In this document: piece after piece, positions 9,401 through 18,790 of the stretch
How the letters are laid out: each line of letters opens with the position of its first letter
How positions within the stretch are numbered: the stretch's first letter is position 1
Assembly (NCBI RefSeq): GCF_024834075.1
Contig: NZ_JANUXR010000006.1
Span: forward strand, 98,857-162,856
Source of the DNA: Corynebacterium sp. HS2168-gen11
GTDB lineage: Bacteria; Actinomycetota; Actinomycetes; Mycobacteriales; Mycobacteriaceae
Direction of reading: 5' to 3'
Length of the DNA stretch: 64,000 bases
The notes under the pieces: generated by a model
What the model was told of the DNA's origin: nothing
Database searches by the model: none
What the model saw: the letters and a program-made list of their open reading frames with translations, nothing else
Position numbers and translations under genes: made by a program

Positions 9401-10282
9401 ATGTCCATCCCTTTTGATCCACACCCATTATTGCAAGACTATGCCCACCCAGAACGTCTTGTGTCTGCATCTTGGCTCTCTGCGCGCTTAGGTACTCCCG
9501 GATTGCGCGTGGTTGAATCGGATGAAGATGCCCTGCTCTATGATATTGGACACCTGCCAGGAGCAGTTCGTATCCACTGGAAGCGTGACTTAAACTCACC
9601 ATTGCAACGCGATTTTATTCAGCCGGAAGAATTTGCCAAGTTGATGGAATCAAAAGGCATTGGTCCTGACGATACTGTGGTGATCTACGGCGATAAGTCA
9701 AACTGGTGGGCGGCATATACCTTCTGGGTCTTTTGCTTATTTGGCCACAAAGATGTGCGCCTGCTCAATGGTGGCCGCGATGCGTGGATGGCCGAAGAAC
9801 GCGACACTTCCTTTGTTGTGCCTGAATATCCAAAGACCAATTACCCAGTACCAACGCGCAATGATGCACCTCATCGCGCGTTTGTGCAAGAAGTTCTCGA
9901 AGCTATTACGCACAGCTCTGCAACGCTTCTCGACGCACGGAATGCCAACGATTATGCTGGCATTGTGCCAGAGAATCAGTCCCATCTGGAAACCTTGCGT
10001 CATGGACATATTCCAGGTGCTCTGAATATTCCGTGGGATAAATCTGTGTATCCGAACTCGCGGTTCCGTTCATTCACCGAACTTGAGCAACTCTATGCCG
10101 AGATTCCAACATCCCAGGAAACGTTGGTCTATTGCACCTTTGGTCATATGGCAGCGCACACCTGGTTTGTGCTGAAATTCCTCCTCGGCCGCGACGAAGT
10201 TCGTAATTACGATGGTTCATGGACTGAGTGGGGCAATATGATCCGGATGCCAATTGAGCACGGTACGCCAGCTGAGTCGTAA
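9401..10282 (+). CDS. sseA: Rhodanese-family sulfurtransferase (SseA-like)
   Basis: The 293-residue two-domain rhodanese has a first inactive repeat (SASWLSARLG, GHLPGAVRIHW, VIYGDKSNWWAAYTFW, LNGGRDAW) and a second with LLDARNANDYAG, GHIPGALNIPW and the sulfur-carrying cysteine near residue 245. It would move sulfane sulfur from a donor such as thiosulfate to cyanide or a thiol. The active-site loop is unusual: after the cysteine it reads TFGHMAAHTWFVL, whereas the corynebacterial enzyme I recall has CRIGERSSHTWFVL, so the charged residues of the loop are lost. Donor preference may differ. The GAAGG ribosome site before the ATG at 9401 is good. Position upstream of accBC matches C. glutamicum sseA1. 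Confidence 0.87.
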   Translation: MSIPFDPHPLLQDYAHPERLVSASWLSARLGTPGLRVVESDEDALLYDIGHLPGAVRIHWKRDLNSPLQRDFIQPEEFAKLMESKGIGPDDTVVIYGDKSNWWAAYTFWVFCLFGHKDVRLLNGGRDAWMAEERDTSFVVPEYPKTNYPVPTRNDAPHRAFVQEVLEAITHSSATLLDARNANDYAGIVPENQSHLETLRHGHIPGALNIPWDKSVYPNSRFRSFTELEQLYAEIPTSQETLVYCTFGHMAAHTWFVLKFLLGRDEVRNYDGSWTEWGNMIRMPIEHGTPAES

Positions 10283-10549
10283 CACTTTATATATTTGAAC
10301 CGACGCTATAAACGTATGACCATCTTGCTCGGTACACAACCGCTACCTGTGTTACCAACAAGTGTGCAACAATTAAAGGAGCAGCGCGCCTGACAGCTTC
10401 GTGCATTTTTGTATGCAAAAGTATATGGCAAGGATTCCTTGCCGTTATCTTTTGCTACATCGTGTGCATGATAATGCACTTGCGATATGCTCAGGCGCAC
10501 ACTACAGCGAATAGGCGAACCGTCTTGAACCATATGAGGAGCACGTCAC

Positions 10550-12322
10550 GTGACTATTGAACCAAGAACTATCACCAAGGTACTGATTGCGAACCGTGGA
10601 GAAATTGCCGTTCGTGTGATTCGTGCTGCTCGCGATGCAGGTATCGCCAGTGTGGCGGTCTACGCCGAACCAGATGCTGATGCTCCATTCGTCGCAATGG
10701 CAGATGAAGCATTTGCTCTCGGTGGAAAAAATTCCGCAGAGTCGTATCTTGTCATAGAAAAAATTCTTGATGCTGCAGCGAAATCCGGTGCAGATGCCAT
10801 TCACCCTGGCTATGGTTTCTTGTCGGAAAACGCCGACTTCGCCCAAGCCGTGCTTGATGCTGGATTGATCTGGATTGGCCCATCGCCACAATCAATTCGC
10901 GATTTAGGTGACAAAGTTACCGCACGTTCAATTGCACAACGCGCACAAGCACCAATGGCCCCTGGCACCCAAGAGCCAGTCAAAAGTGCTGCAGAAGTCG
11001 TCGCTTTTGCTGAGGAATACGGTTTACCAATTGCTATTAAGGCAGCCTTCGGCGGCGGCGGACGTGGCATGAAGGTGGCCTACACCATGGATGAAGTTGC
11101 TGAACTATATGAATCGGCAACTCGTGAAGCAGTTGCAGCATTTGGCCGCGGTGAATGTTTCGTCGAACGCTACCTCGATAAAGCCCGCCATGTGGAATGT
11201 CAGGTGCTGGCCGATATGCACGGTAACGTCATTGTGGCAGGTACTCGCGATTGCTCCTTGCAGCGTCGTTTCCAAAAGCTGGTCGAAGAAGCCCCTGCCC
11301 CATTCTTAACCGATGAGCAACGTCACGCTTTGCATGAATCTGCCAAGCGCATTTGTAAAGAAGCTGGCTACTACGGTGCTGGTACCGTCGAGTATCTCAT
11401 CGGTGCCGATGGCTTGATTTCCTTCCTGGAAGTCAATACGCGTTTGCAGGTTGAACACCCTGTTACAGAAGCAACCACTGGCATTGACCTGGTGCGCGAG
11501 CAATTCCGCATTGCAGAAGGTTTAGAACTCAAACTCCTAGAAGATCCACAACCACGCGGCCATGCATTCGAATTCCGCATTAACGGTGAAGATGCGGGCG
11601 CGAATTTCATGCCAGCCCCTGGCACGATCACTCGCTACCAAGAACCAGCAGGCCCTGGTGTGCGCGTTGATTCTGGCGTGGTGGCAGGCTCTGTTATCGG
11701 TGGACAATTCGACTCCATGCTGGCGAAGCTGATTGTTTTTGGCGAAACCCGCGAACAAGCATTACAACGCGCACGCCGCGCGCTGGATGAATACACCATC
11801 GAAGGCATGCCAACCGCCCTGCCATTCCACCGCCATATCGTGTCCAACCCGGCGTTTGTTGGCAATCAGGCAGGCTTTGAGGTGTACACCAAGTGGATCG
11901 AAGAAGCCTGGGATAACCCAATTCCAGCATATGTGGATCCAGCCGAAGCATTTGAGGATCCCGATACTCTGCCAAGCCAAACTGTGGTGGTTGAAATTGA
12001 TGGCCGCCGCGTTGAAATTGCCTTACCTGGCGAACTCAGTTTCGGTGGAGCACACACTCGCAAGCGCGCCAAGAAACGTCGTTCCTCTGGTACACAAGCA
12101 ACTATTTCTGGTGATTCCGTCACCGCGCCAATGCAAGGAACGGTCATTAAAGTCAATGTTGCTGATGGTCAAGAAGTTGCCGAAGGCGATGTTGTTGTCG
12201 TCCTGGAAGCCATGAAGATGGAAAACCCAGTCAAGGCGCATAAAGCAGGTGTGGTTACCGGCTTAACTATTGCTGCTGGCGATAGCGTGACAAAGAATCA
12301 AGTTATTCTGGATATTTGCTAA
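10550..12322 (+). CDS. accBC: Acyl-CoA carboxylase alpha subunit AccBC (biotin carboxylase + biotin carrier)
   Basis: The 590-residue fusion supplies carboxybiotin to DtsR1 and DtsR2. Residues about 8-460 are the biotin carboxylase: [20 protein letters not shown] at the start, the glycine-rich ATP loop [14 protein letters not shown] near 160, [13 protein letters not shown], and [16 protein letters not shown] near 285. The last 75 residues are the biotinyl domain with EAMKMEN; Lys556 is the expected biotinylation site. A basic linker near 505-520 joins them. The start is the GTG at 10550, eight bases after GAGGAG. It faces the same way as dtsR1/dtsR2 but is 6 kb away, so the complex is encoded at three loci within 12 kb. 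Expression is likely set from the 267-base gap upstream. Confidence 0.95.
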   Translation: MTIEPRTITKVLIANRGEIAVRVIRAARDAGIASVAVYAEPDADAPFVAMADEAFALGGKNSAESYLVIEKILDAAAKSGADAIHPGYGFLSENADFAQAVLDAGLIWIGPSPQSIRDLGDKVTARSIAQRAQAPMAPGTQEPVKSAAEVVAFAEEYGLPIAIKAAFGGGGRGMKVAYTMDEVAELYESATREAVAAFGRGECFVERYLDKARHVECQVLADMHGNVIVAGTRDCSLQRRFQKLVEEAPAPFLTDEQRHALHESAKRICKEAGYYGAGTVEYLIGADGLISFLEVNTRLQVEHPVTEATTGIDLVREQFRIAEGLELKLLEDPQPRGHAFEFRINGEDAGANFMPAPGTITRYQEPAGPGVRVDSGVVAGSVIGGQFDSMLAKLIVFGETREQALQRARRALDEYTIEGMPTALPFHRHIVSNPAFVGNQAGFEVYTKWIEEAWDNPIPAYVDPAEAFEDPDTLPSQTVVVEIDGRRVEIALPGELSFGGAHTRKRAKKRRSSGTQATISGDSVTAPMQGTVIKVNVADGQEVAEGDVVVVLEAMKMENPVKAHKAGVVTGLTIAAGDSVTKNQVILDIC

Positions 12323-12350
12323 GCCCTACGCAATATTAGGAGTCTGATCA

Positions 12351-12704
12351 ATGCTCGATGTTGTGGAGATTAATGGTGGGCGCGTCTATTTGCGCCCCCT
12401 CCACGACGACGCGCGGATTAGTGATCGTGCTGCACTACGCCAGCTTGGCAAAGACCCAACCGCCTTCTTCGAACATGCGCGGCACTCGAGCACCGATTAT
12501 TATTGGGCGATTTGCGAACAAACCAATGTTGCAATGATCGCGCTTGCGCTTTACGACGGCACGCAGATCCACACTTACCCCATTGGCGATCCCAACCGCA
12601 TCCTGCCCAATGATCCGGTTCTCAGCAGGCTCACTGTGGCTCAAGCAGCCGAACAAGGACACGCAGTATTACAGCGCTACCTGGCACAACAACCACGCAC
12701 ATAG
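12351..12704 (+). CDS. Small conserved protein downstream of accBC
   Basis: A 117-residue soluble protein of unknown function follows accBC by 28 bases with its own AGGAG ribosome site, so it is probably co-transcribed. It has no membrane segment or signal peptide. Recognisable features are an N-terminal strand-rich part (INGGRVYLRPLHDDARISD) and a central YYWAICEQTNVAMIALALYDG stretch that resembles an N-acetyltransferase-like or ligand-binding strand pattern, but I cannot assign a family. A strong hairpin follows immediately, closing the accBC unit. Confidence 0.7.
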   Translation: MLDVVEINGGRVYLRPLHDDARISDRAALRQLGKDPTAFFEHARHSSTDYYWAICEQTNVAMIALALYDGTQIHTYPIGDPNRILPNDPVLSRLTVAQAAEQGHAVLQRYLAQQPRT

Positions 12705-12738
12705 AAAAACGCCACCTGCATCAATAGGTGGCGTTTTT
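12705..12738 (+). terminator. Bidirectional terminator after the accBC unit
   Basis: AAAAACGCCACCT pairs with AGGTGGCGTTTTT around an eight-base loop. It is flanked by A and T runs on both sides, so it should end both the accBC unit and the convergent flavoprotein gene. Confidence 0.9.
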
Positions 12739-12753
12739 AAATGCTTCTAGCGT

Positions 12754-14172
12754 TTAGCCGAGATCATCAGACTGGACGAGCTGACGCGCAGCCTCAGTTA
12801 CCGAGCCTGAAAGGGATGGATACACCGCGAAAGATTCAGCTAACTGCTTGACAGTTAAGCCGTTGGTGACTGCCACCGAGATTGGCAGGATCAGCTCCGA
12901 AGCGGTTGGAGCCACAATCACACCGCCAATGACAATCCCTGAATGCTTGCGGCAGAAAATCTTGACAAAACCATGACGCAAGGAACGCATCTTCGCTCGT
13001 GGATTTCGCGGCAATGGCAACGTAAAGGAACGAGCAAGAATATCGCCAGATTCGACTTCTTTTTGCGTAATACCTACTGCTGCAATTTCAGGGCGTGTAA
13101 ACACAGCTGTTGCAACTGTTTTCAGGCGCAGTGGCGAAACGCCGTCACCAAGCGCGTGATACATCGCAATACGGCCTTGCATCGCAGCAACCGAAGCCAG
13201 CGGGAACTGATCAGTACAGTCACCTGCCGCATACACACCAGCAACGGATGTACGGGAAACACGGTCAACAATAATATGACCAGAGTCGGTGGTTTCCACA
13301 CCAATTGCTTCCAACCCTAGGTTTTTCGTATTCGGCACAGAACCAACCGTCATTAAGGCATGCGAGCCAAAGATTTCACGACCATCAGCCGTGCGCACGC
13401 ACACGCCACCATCTTCGGTACGCGTGACAGACTCAACACGAGCATGCTTTTCCAGCGATACACCGCGTTCTTCCAACACGGTTTCCAGAACATCGGCAGC
13501 ATCAGCATCATCATGTGGCAAAATGCGGTCACGCGAGGCCACCATGGTCACCTTCACACCTAGCTCGGCAAATGCAGATACAAATTCAGCACCAGTCACA
13601 CCCGAACCAACCACAATCAAATGCTCTGGTAGTTCCTGAATCTGATAAATCTGACGCCACGTTAAAATTCGCTCACCATCAGGCTGTGCACCTGGCAAAA
13701 TACGTGGGCTCGCACCTGTTGCCAACAACACCAGATCGGCTTCGAGTGTCTCTTCAGAACCATCCGACTTTGTCACCTTCACATAGTGCACAGTTTGTTT
13801 GGTGCTGTAATCATCAAACACGCCATATCCATCAATGATGCGCACGCCAGCACTGGCAACAGCAGCGCGAATATCCCCCGACTGCTCATCAGCGAGTTGC
13901 TGCACGCGCTCATTCAGGACGTCGATAAGCAAATGCGCTTCGCCAATGCCCTTATTCAGGCCCATATCATCGGCGCGGCGCAAGTCAGTTTTAATATTGG
14001 CACCAGCAATAAACGATTTCGAAGGCACACAGTCGTGGATCACAGCCGAACCACCTAACCCACTGTTTTCAACGAGGGTAATGTTCGCACCATATTTCGC
14101 GCCTGTCAGAGCAGCTTCATAGCCAGCTGGGCCACCCCCGATAATCACAATGCGCATCGCTTGAATAGACAA
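12754..14172 (-). CDS. lpdA: LpdA-type flavoprotein disulfide reductase homologue (NAD(P)H-quinone reductase type)
   Basis: A pyridine-nucleotide flavoprotein of about 470 residues. The N-terminal FAD loop RIVIIGGGPAGYEAA, the NAD(P) loop VVGSGVTGAEFVSAFAELG near 185, the second FAD segment GVYAAGDCTD near 310, and a C-terminal dimerisation domain are all present. The redox-active pair of true lipoamide dehydrogenases is missing: the site reads GGSAVIHDCVPSKSF, keeping only the second cysteine. The same loss is known in M. tuberculosis LpdA (Rv3303c), which reduces quinones rather than lipoamide. A TTG at 14172 sits three bases after GGAGGA; the ATG at 14157 is a reasonable alternative start. 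The gene is convergent with the accBC unit. Confidence 0.88.
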   Translation of the reverse strand: MSIQAMRIVIIGGGPAGYEAALTGAKYGANITLVENSGLGGSAVIHDCVPSKSFIAGANIKTDLRRADDMGLNKGIGEAHLLIDVLNERVQQLADEQSGDIRAAVASAGVRIIDGYGVFDDYSTKQTVHYVKVTKSDGSEETLEADLVLLATGASPRILPGAQPDGERILTWRQIYQIQELPEHLIVVGSGVTGAEFVSAFAELGVKVTMVASRDRILPHDDADAADVLETVLEERGVSLEKHARVESVTRTEDGGVCVRTADGREIFGSHALMTVGSVPNTKNLGLEAIGVETTDSGHIIVDRVSRTSVAGVYAAGDCTDQFPLASVAAMQGRIAMYHALGDGVSPLRLKTVATAVFTRPEIAAVGITQKEVESGDILARSFTLPLPRNPRAKMRSLRHGFVKIFCRKHSGIVIGGVIVAPTASELILPISVAVTNGLTVKQLAESFAVYPSLSGSVTEAARQLVQSDDLG

Positions 14173-14291
14173 AAATCCTCCAAAGAACTGTAAAACACGC
14201 GTATCTCACACGCATGCAGGCAACCACGGTTGCCCCTAGTCTAGTTCGTTGTTACAAAAGTCACTATTTTATCCCCCCGCTCCAGGTGGAA

Positions 14292-15497
14292 TTAACTGAC
14301 AGCTGACGCTTCTTCCGCCGCAATTACCCCAGCAAATAATTGAATACCCACTGGAATACTGTTCTCGTCGGCAAGCATCGTTGCTTTATGCAAATCCCCC
14401 TGCGGACCAACACCATCCCAACAGCCCAAACGTGCCATTGCGCCTGGAACATGCTCCAAGAACCACGAAAAATCTTCGCCACCCGACGATTGCGAAGCCG
14501 CAACCACCGCCGCAGGATCACGTAGCTGCACAGCGGTCGTCAGCATTGCCGTCGCAGTTGGGTCGTTGACCACCGGAGGCACGCCCTTGATGTAGGTCAG
14601 GGAGTACTCGCAACCAGTCGGCGCCACAATCTGCCCTATTAAGGACTCCAAAAGTGGCTCCAACTCGCGCCAGGTGTGAATATCCCCAGTACGAATGGTG
14701 CCGGTGACGGTACCAGTTTCAGGAATCGCATTCGGTGCAGAACCAGTGTGCAACGCACCAAAGACCATAACCGTTGCCGTGCGCGGATCAACCCGGCGCG
14801 AGAGCAACGCTGGCAAATCTGTCACAATTTTTGCCAAGGCGTACACCACATCAGCGGTTAAATGCGGACGAGAAGAATGTCCACCGGGGCCACTAACCGT
14901 AATTTCCACGACGTCGCCAGCAGAGGTAATCGGGCCAGTTTTTAAGCCCACCATGCCAGTTTGCAGCTTCGGCTCGGCATGCACCGCATACAACCGACGC
15001 ACGTTCTCCAGCACATTCAGCTTCACAATATTTTTCGCGCCGGAATCCATCGCCTCTTCTGCCGGCTGGAAAATAATTCGCACCCCAAGACGCAAAAGTC
15101 CCTGTTCATGTGCAGCAGCCAGCGCGCATGCAAGCCCTAAGGCCACCGTCGTATGCACATCATGGCCACATGCATGCATAATTCCCGCTCGTTTCGAAGC
15201 AAACGCTGCGCCCGTATGCTCCTCAATTGGCAAGGCATCAATATCGGCGCGGAATCCGATACGCGATTGGGTCTGTGGTCCGATATCCACAAGCAGGCCA
15301 GTGTCTGGAAACAGCTGTGGCTCTAATCCATGCTCGCGCAAAATCTTCGCGATCGTAGCAGTGGTCTCGAATTCTTGGTCGGAAAGTTCTGGGTACTGAT
15401 GAAAATTGCGACGCCACTGGAACAGTTGCTCCATATGCTGGGCTAACCACTGATCAACAAACTCTGGAAGTGAATCTGGAAGTTGGTGGCTGGTCAC
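14292..15497 (-). CDS. M20-family amidohydrolase
   Basis: The 401-residue zinc-dependent amidohydrolase resembles the hippurate hydrolase/IAA-amino acid hydrolase group. Metal and catalytic residues are visible in order: GFRADIDALPI and HACGHDVHT near 78-110, FQPAEEA near 145, the GPGGHSSRP lid region near 210, and GGEDFSWFLE near 350. It would release an amino acid or carboxylate from an N-acyl substrate in the cytoplasm. The GTG start at 15497 is preceded by GAGAGGA. One exact copy of the CCTATTAAGG repeat lies inside the gene at 14635, read as Ser-Leu-Ile-Gly-Gln. Confidence 0.85.
   Translation of the reverse strand: MTSHQLPDSLPEFVDQWLAQHMEQLFQWRRNFHQYPELSDQEFETTATIAKILREHGLEPQLFPDTGLLVDIGPQTQSRIGFRADIDALPIEEHTGAAFASKRAGIMHACGHDVHTTVALGLACALAAAHEQGLLRLGVRIIFQPAEEAMDSGAKNIVKLNVLENVRRLYAVHAEPKLQTGMVGLKTGPITSAGDVVEITVSGPGGHSSRPHLTADVVYALAKIVTDLPALLSRRVDPRTATVMVFGALHTGSAPNAIPETGTVTGTIRTGDIHTWRELEPLLESLIGQIVAPTGCEYSLTYIKGVPPVVNDPTATAMLTTAVQLRDPAAVVAASQSSGGEDFSWFLEHVPGAMARLGCWDGVGPQGDLHKATMLADENSIPVGIQLFAGVIAAEEASAVS
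14635..14644 (+). repeat. CCTATTAAGG dispersed repeat, copy 1
   Basis: Exact core inside the M20 amidohydrolase gene, preceded by C to give CCCTATTAAGGA. The gene reads it in the Leu-Ile-Gly frame. Confidence 0.85.
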
Positions 15498-15727
15498 AAG
15501 CGAATCCTCTCAATCATCTCTTAAGGAAATTAATAGTACTCGCACTAGTGGCAGAAACGCAGATTTTCAATGAGGTTGCGAGGCGGTAGCGTTTCTGGAA
15601 GCGTCAAGGCGTGCGGCGGTGGGCGTCGAAAAGCAAGCAGCGAAAACGTCTACCCATAGCGCAACTACCAGCATCCAGCGTAGACTGAGCAGCATACTTG
15701 TTGCCTGTTTTGAAGAAAGATTCCACC

Positions 15728-17347
15728 ATGAATGATGAACTTTCCTTTGGCACAGCTGGTCTGCGCGCTCCAATTGGGCCAGCGGCGCACCAGATAAATG
15801 TTGGGCAGATCACGAGGATTACCTCGGCGGTTGCGTCCTGGTTGCGCGAGCATGCGGCCGAGCATGTACGACAAGACGAACAACGGCGAGGTTACGACAG
15901 TCTGCAATCGTTTGTGATTGGGCAGGCTTTTCATGAAGATGACCATGCACCAAAAGTGGCGGTGGGGTATGACTCGCGCTATGGCTCACATGTCTTTGCC
16001 ACCACGACCGCAGAAGTTTTCGCAGGTGCCGGTTTCGAGGTGTTTTTGATGCCAATGCCAACCCCAACGCCAATGATCCCATGGTTGGTGCGGGCGTGGG
16101 GCTTAGATGGAGGTGTGCAGATTACGGCTTCGCATAATCCTTCTGGCGACAACGGGTATAAGGTCTATGGTCCGAATGGTCGGCAAGTTACCCCCGATAT
16201 TGAGCATGTCTTGGAACAAAAACTTGCCACGATTCCTCCTGCAGTCGACATTCCGCGCGTCACCGTTCGTCCGCATACCGATTTGGTGCGCCGCTACGTT
16301 GAAGACATCGCCGAGTTGGTAATCCCGCATAATGCTGATTTGTTGCGCATTAATAATGAACGTGCCTCGATCACCATTGCAGTAACAGCGTTACACGGCG
16401 TTGGCGGGCGCGCGGTGCTACAGGCACTGCAAACGGCAGGTTTTGCCCAGATTTATCCTGTGCAGTCGCAACAATATCCCGACCCGACGTTCCCGACAGT
16501 CAGTTTTCCAAGTCCTGAAGAGCCGGCTTCGCTGCAGGCGTTACTCGAGCTTGGCGCGGAAGTGTCTGCAGATGTACTCATTGCCCTTGATCCTGATGCG
16601 GATCGCTGCGCGGTGGGAGTCCGCACGAACACTGGCGAGTTCCAAATGCTCACTGGCGACGAAACGGGCTGTTTGTTGGCCACCAGGCTCGTCCCTGATG
16701 CACGTGAAGGTCAGCCGCGCCCACTCGTGGCGTCCTCGCTGGTCTCATCAGAGCTGATCACCCATATTGCACGCGAGCACGGCTGGGACCTGCGCCGCAC
16801 GCTGCCTGGTTTCAAACACGTCAACGCTGCCGCCGGTGAGCTGAGTTTGTGCTATGGCTACGAAGAAGCAATGGGCTTTTCACCTGCGCCTTGGCTTGTC
16901 GACGACAAAGATGGCATCGCTACTGCCCTCATTATGTGTTCATGGTCGGCCGAGCTGAAGGCCAAAGGCCTCACTTTGGCAGACGAGCTGGATTCCTTAT
17001 ATCGCAAATACGGTGTGTTCAGTGGCAAACAATTTGCGTTACGAACTTCTGCCCCAGAAGAAGTCCTCCAGCTTGGAATTCTGAATCCGCCGACGCAATT
17101 GCTTGATATTCCGTTGAGCGCGCAGCCAATTATGAGCCTCGATGCTACTGGCACCGCAACTGCCATTGGGCTGAGCTTAACTGGAAGCTGCGAGATTGGT
17201 GATATTCGGATTCTCGCGCGTGCATCTGGCACAGAATCAAAGGTCAAGATGTACCTTGAAATTATGCAGGCACGTTCGCAGCAAGAATCAGCGGTACTGA
17301 TTGAGCAACTTGGCGAAGCCTTCCAAGAGTATTTGACAGCCTTGTAG
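15728..17347 (+). CDS. pmmB: Phosphohexomutase (phosphomannomutase/phosphoglucomutase family)
   Basis: The 539-residue alpha-D-phosphohexomutase interconverts hexose 1- and 6-phosphates. The phosphoserine loop TASHNPSGDNGYKVYG is at about residue 133 (Ser135), the magnesium loop DPDADRCAVG near 300, a sugar-binding GYEEAMGFSP stretch near 380, and the phosphate-binding RASGTESKVKMY near 505. The length fits the long PGM/PMM group. I chose the ATG at 15728 with GAAGAAAGA upstream over a TTG 30 bases earlier. It is divergent from the amidohydrolase and convergent with the XRE regulator, the arrangement I recall for C. glutamicum pmmB next to upp. Confidence 0.88.
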   Translation: MNDELSFGTAGLRAPIGPAAHQINVGQITRITSAVASWLREHAAEHVRQDEQRRGYDSLQSFVIGQAFHEDDHAPKVAVGYDSRYGSHVFATTTAEVFAGAGFEVFLMPMPTPTPMIPWLVRAWGLDGGVQITASHNPSGDNGYKVYGPNGRQVTPDIEHVLEQKLATIPPAVDIPRVTVRPHTDLVRRYVEDIAELVIPHNADLLRINNERASITIAVTALHGVGGRAVLQALQTAGFAQIYPVQSQQYPDPTFPTVSFPSPEEPASLQALLELGAEVSADVLIALDPDADRCAVGVRTNTGEFQMLTGDETGCLLATRLVPDAREGQPRPLVASSLVSSELITHIAREHGWDLRRTLPGFKHVNAAAGELSLCYGYEEAMGFSPAPWLVDDKDGIATALIMCSWSAELKAKGLTLADELDSLYRKYGVFSGKQFALRTSAPEEVLQLGILNPPTQLLDIPLSAQPIMSLDATGTATAIGLSLTGSCEIGDIRILARASGTESKVKMYLEIMQARSQQESAVLIEQLGEAFQEYLTAL

Positions 17348-17432
17348 CCGTTGGCTTGACGACGCACACAGGTTGCGACGCCACTTCTCAGCGATGTCCA
17401 CGTTAAGTGTGCACGTGCGCCGGCCGCCTGCC

Positions 17433-17912
17433 TTAATCCTCAAGATCCTCAAAGTTCCAGTAATCGAACTCAACGTCTTCTTCCCACTCTCCAAACGCAG
17501 GCGGGTCAGAAATATTCCCTAATAGGACGTAGGCTTCGGAATACGACATCGAATCTTGTTCACTCGCCGGCCACTCGAGAGAACATTCCACAGGATCATC
17601 GCCTAATGGTGGGCAAATACCACCAACCAGTTCAGTCGCATTAGGCAACAGCACTGCTGGTGGCACGTGCAATCCTTGCGCGATTTTGTAAATCGTGGAG
17701 AGATTCGGGTCACTTAAGTCTTCGTTGTTGTACCGATTACGTTCAATATTGGCAATGGTTCTAGCCGAAATACCGCTTAATTCAGCGAGTCGATCCAATG
17801 GCACACGGCGCATGAGTCGAACAGCACGGATGCGTTCGCCTAAGCAATATCCATAGCTTGGCCAACTCAGCCAACGCGGTGAAGAACGATCGTCGTTAAG
17901 CCGTGGAGCCAT
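17433..17912 (-). CDS. Small XRE-type transcriptional regulator
   Basis: A 159-residue protein has an N-terminal helix-turn-helix at about residues 22-70 (LGERIRAVRLMRRVPLDRLAELSG, then SARTIANIERNR) and a very acidic C-terminal half ending in Glu/Asp-rich sequence with FDYWNFEDLED. Such a protein likely binds DNA as a dimer; its target and ligand are unknown. The ATG at 17912 follows GAAGG by seven bases. It lies 66 bases downstream of upp on the same strand, so co-transcription with upp is possible. A one-mismatch copy of the dispersed repeat is at 17517-17526. Confidence 0.8.
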   Translation of the reverse strand: MAPRLNDDRSSPRWLSWPSYGYCLGERIRAVRLMRRVPLDRLAELSGISARTIANIERNRYNNEDLSDPNLSTIYKIAQGLHVPPAVLLPNATELVGGICPPLGDDPVECSLEWPASEQDSMSYSEAYVLLGNISDPPAFGEWEEDVEFDYWNFEDLED

Positions 17913-17978
17913 CACAATACCTTCACACAGCGTGGCCGGTAGTTGAAGGAGGAAAACGACCAGCCACGCATGTCTCTT

Positions 17979-18623
17979 TTACGGTGCAGACAGGTCGATA
18001 TTTCGTGGACCATAGAGGCGATCACCGGCGTCGCCAAGGCCAGGGACAATATAGGCGTCGTCGTTCAAGGTTGGATCAATCGTGGCGGTCACCAAACGAA
18101 CCGGATATCCAGAATTTGCCAATGCGTCCACGCCTGCCTGGGCAGACACCATGCACACTGCCGTAATATCCGTAGCACCGCGCTCTGCCAACATGCCAAG
18201 CGCGTGCAACAAAGAACCACCGGTTGCAAGCATTGGGTCAACCACAAAAACGGTGCGACCACTCAAATCCTCTGGCAGCGCTTCAAGATATGGCACAGGC
18301 TCATGAGTTTTTTCATCACGGGCTAAGCCAATAAAACCAACCTGGGCGTCTGGAATCATTTTCAGTGCCGGATCAATCATGCCAAGACCAGCACGAATCA
18401 CAGGAACAATAATTGGTGGATCTTGCAACCTTGTTCCTACCGTCTGTGCAACTGGGGTGGTCAGCGGGAACTGCTCAACAGCAAGCTCGCGGGAAGCTTC
18501 GTAGATGAGCATGGCGCCGAGATCTGCAAGAGCTGCGCGGAAGGCGGCATTATCGGTGCGCTCATCACGCATAATCGACAAGCGAGAGGCGGCAAGAGGG
18601 TGATCCACAATCAAAATATCCAT
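17979..18623 (-). CDS. upp: Uracil phosphoribosyltransferase
   Basis: The 214-residue enzyme makes UMP from uracil and phosphoribosyl pyrophosphate. The PRPP loop [10 protein letters not shown] near residue 130, the early MRDERT block near 19, PVIRAGLGM near 75 and the C-terminal [12 protein letters not shown] uracil-binding segment are all intact. There is no ribosome site before the ATG; a TACCAT hexamer at 18631-18636 ends seven bases above it, suggesting a leaderless transcript. A full copy of the dispersed repeat stands 29 bases upstream of the start. Confidence 0.95.
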   Translation of the reverse strand: MDILIVDHPLAASRLSIMRDERTDNAAFRAALADLGAMLIYEASRELAVEQFPLTTPVAQTVGTRLQDPPIIVPVIRAGLGMIDPALKMIPDAQVGFIGLARDEKTHEPVPYLEALPEDLSGRTVFVVDPMLATGGSLLHALGMLAERGATDITAVCMVSAQAGVDALANSGYPVRLVTATIDPTLNDDAYIVPGLGDAGDRLYGPRNIDLSAP

Positions 18624-18630
18624 ACTGGTA

Positions 18631-18636
18631 ATGGTA
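18631..18636 (-). promoter_or_regulatory. Candidate -10 box for leaderless upp mRNA
   Basis: On the minus strand TACCAT ends seven bases before the upp ATG, with no Shine-Dalgarno sequence. Confidence 0.35.
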
Positions 18637-18652
18637 GCGCGTTTTCCGTTTC

Positions 18653-18662
18653 CCTATTAAGG
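18653..18662 (+). repeat. CCTATTAAGG dispersed repeat, copy 2
   Basis: Full extended form CCCTATTAAGGAA (18652-18664) in the divergent upp/18.8 kb gene promoter region, just above the upp -10 candidate. Confidence 0.85.
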
Positions 18663-18776
18663 AAATCTTGTCCGAATTGATCACATTTGTGGTGTTTTTT
18701 CCGCTCGGCAGATACCGCGTCCAAACTTCCACCCCCACCATGCAATGCCCTGATGTATCTTCCTTCCGAAAACCGC

Positions 18777-18782
18777 TAGAAT
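18777..18782 (+). promoter_or_regulatory. Candidate -10 box for the duplicated-domain gene
   Basis: TAGAAT ends eight bases before the ATG at 18791. This favours that ATG over the one at 18785, and implies a leaderless mRNA. Confidence 0.5.
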
Positions 18783-18790
18783 AGATGCCC

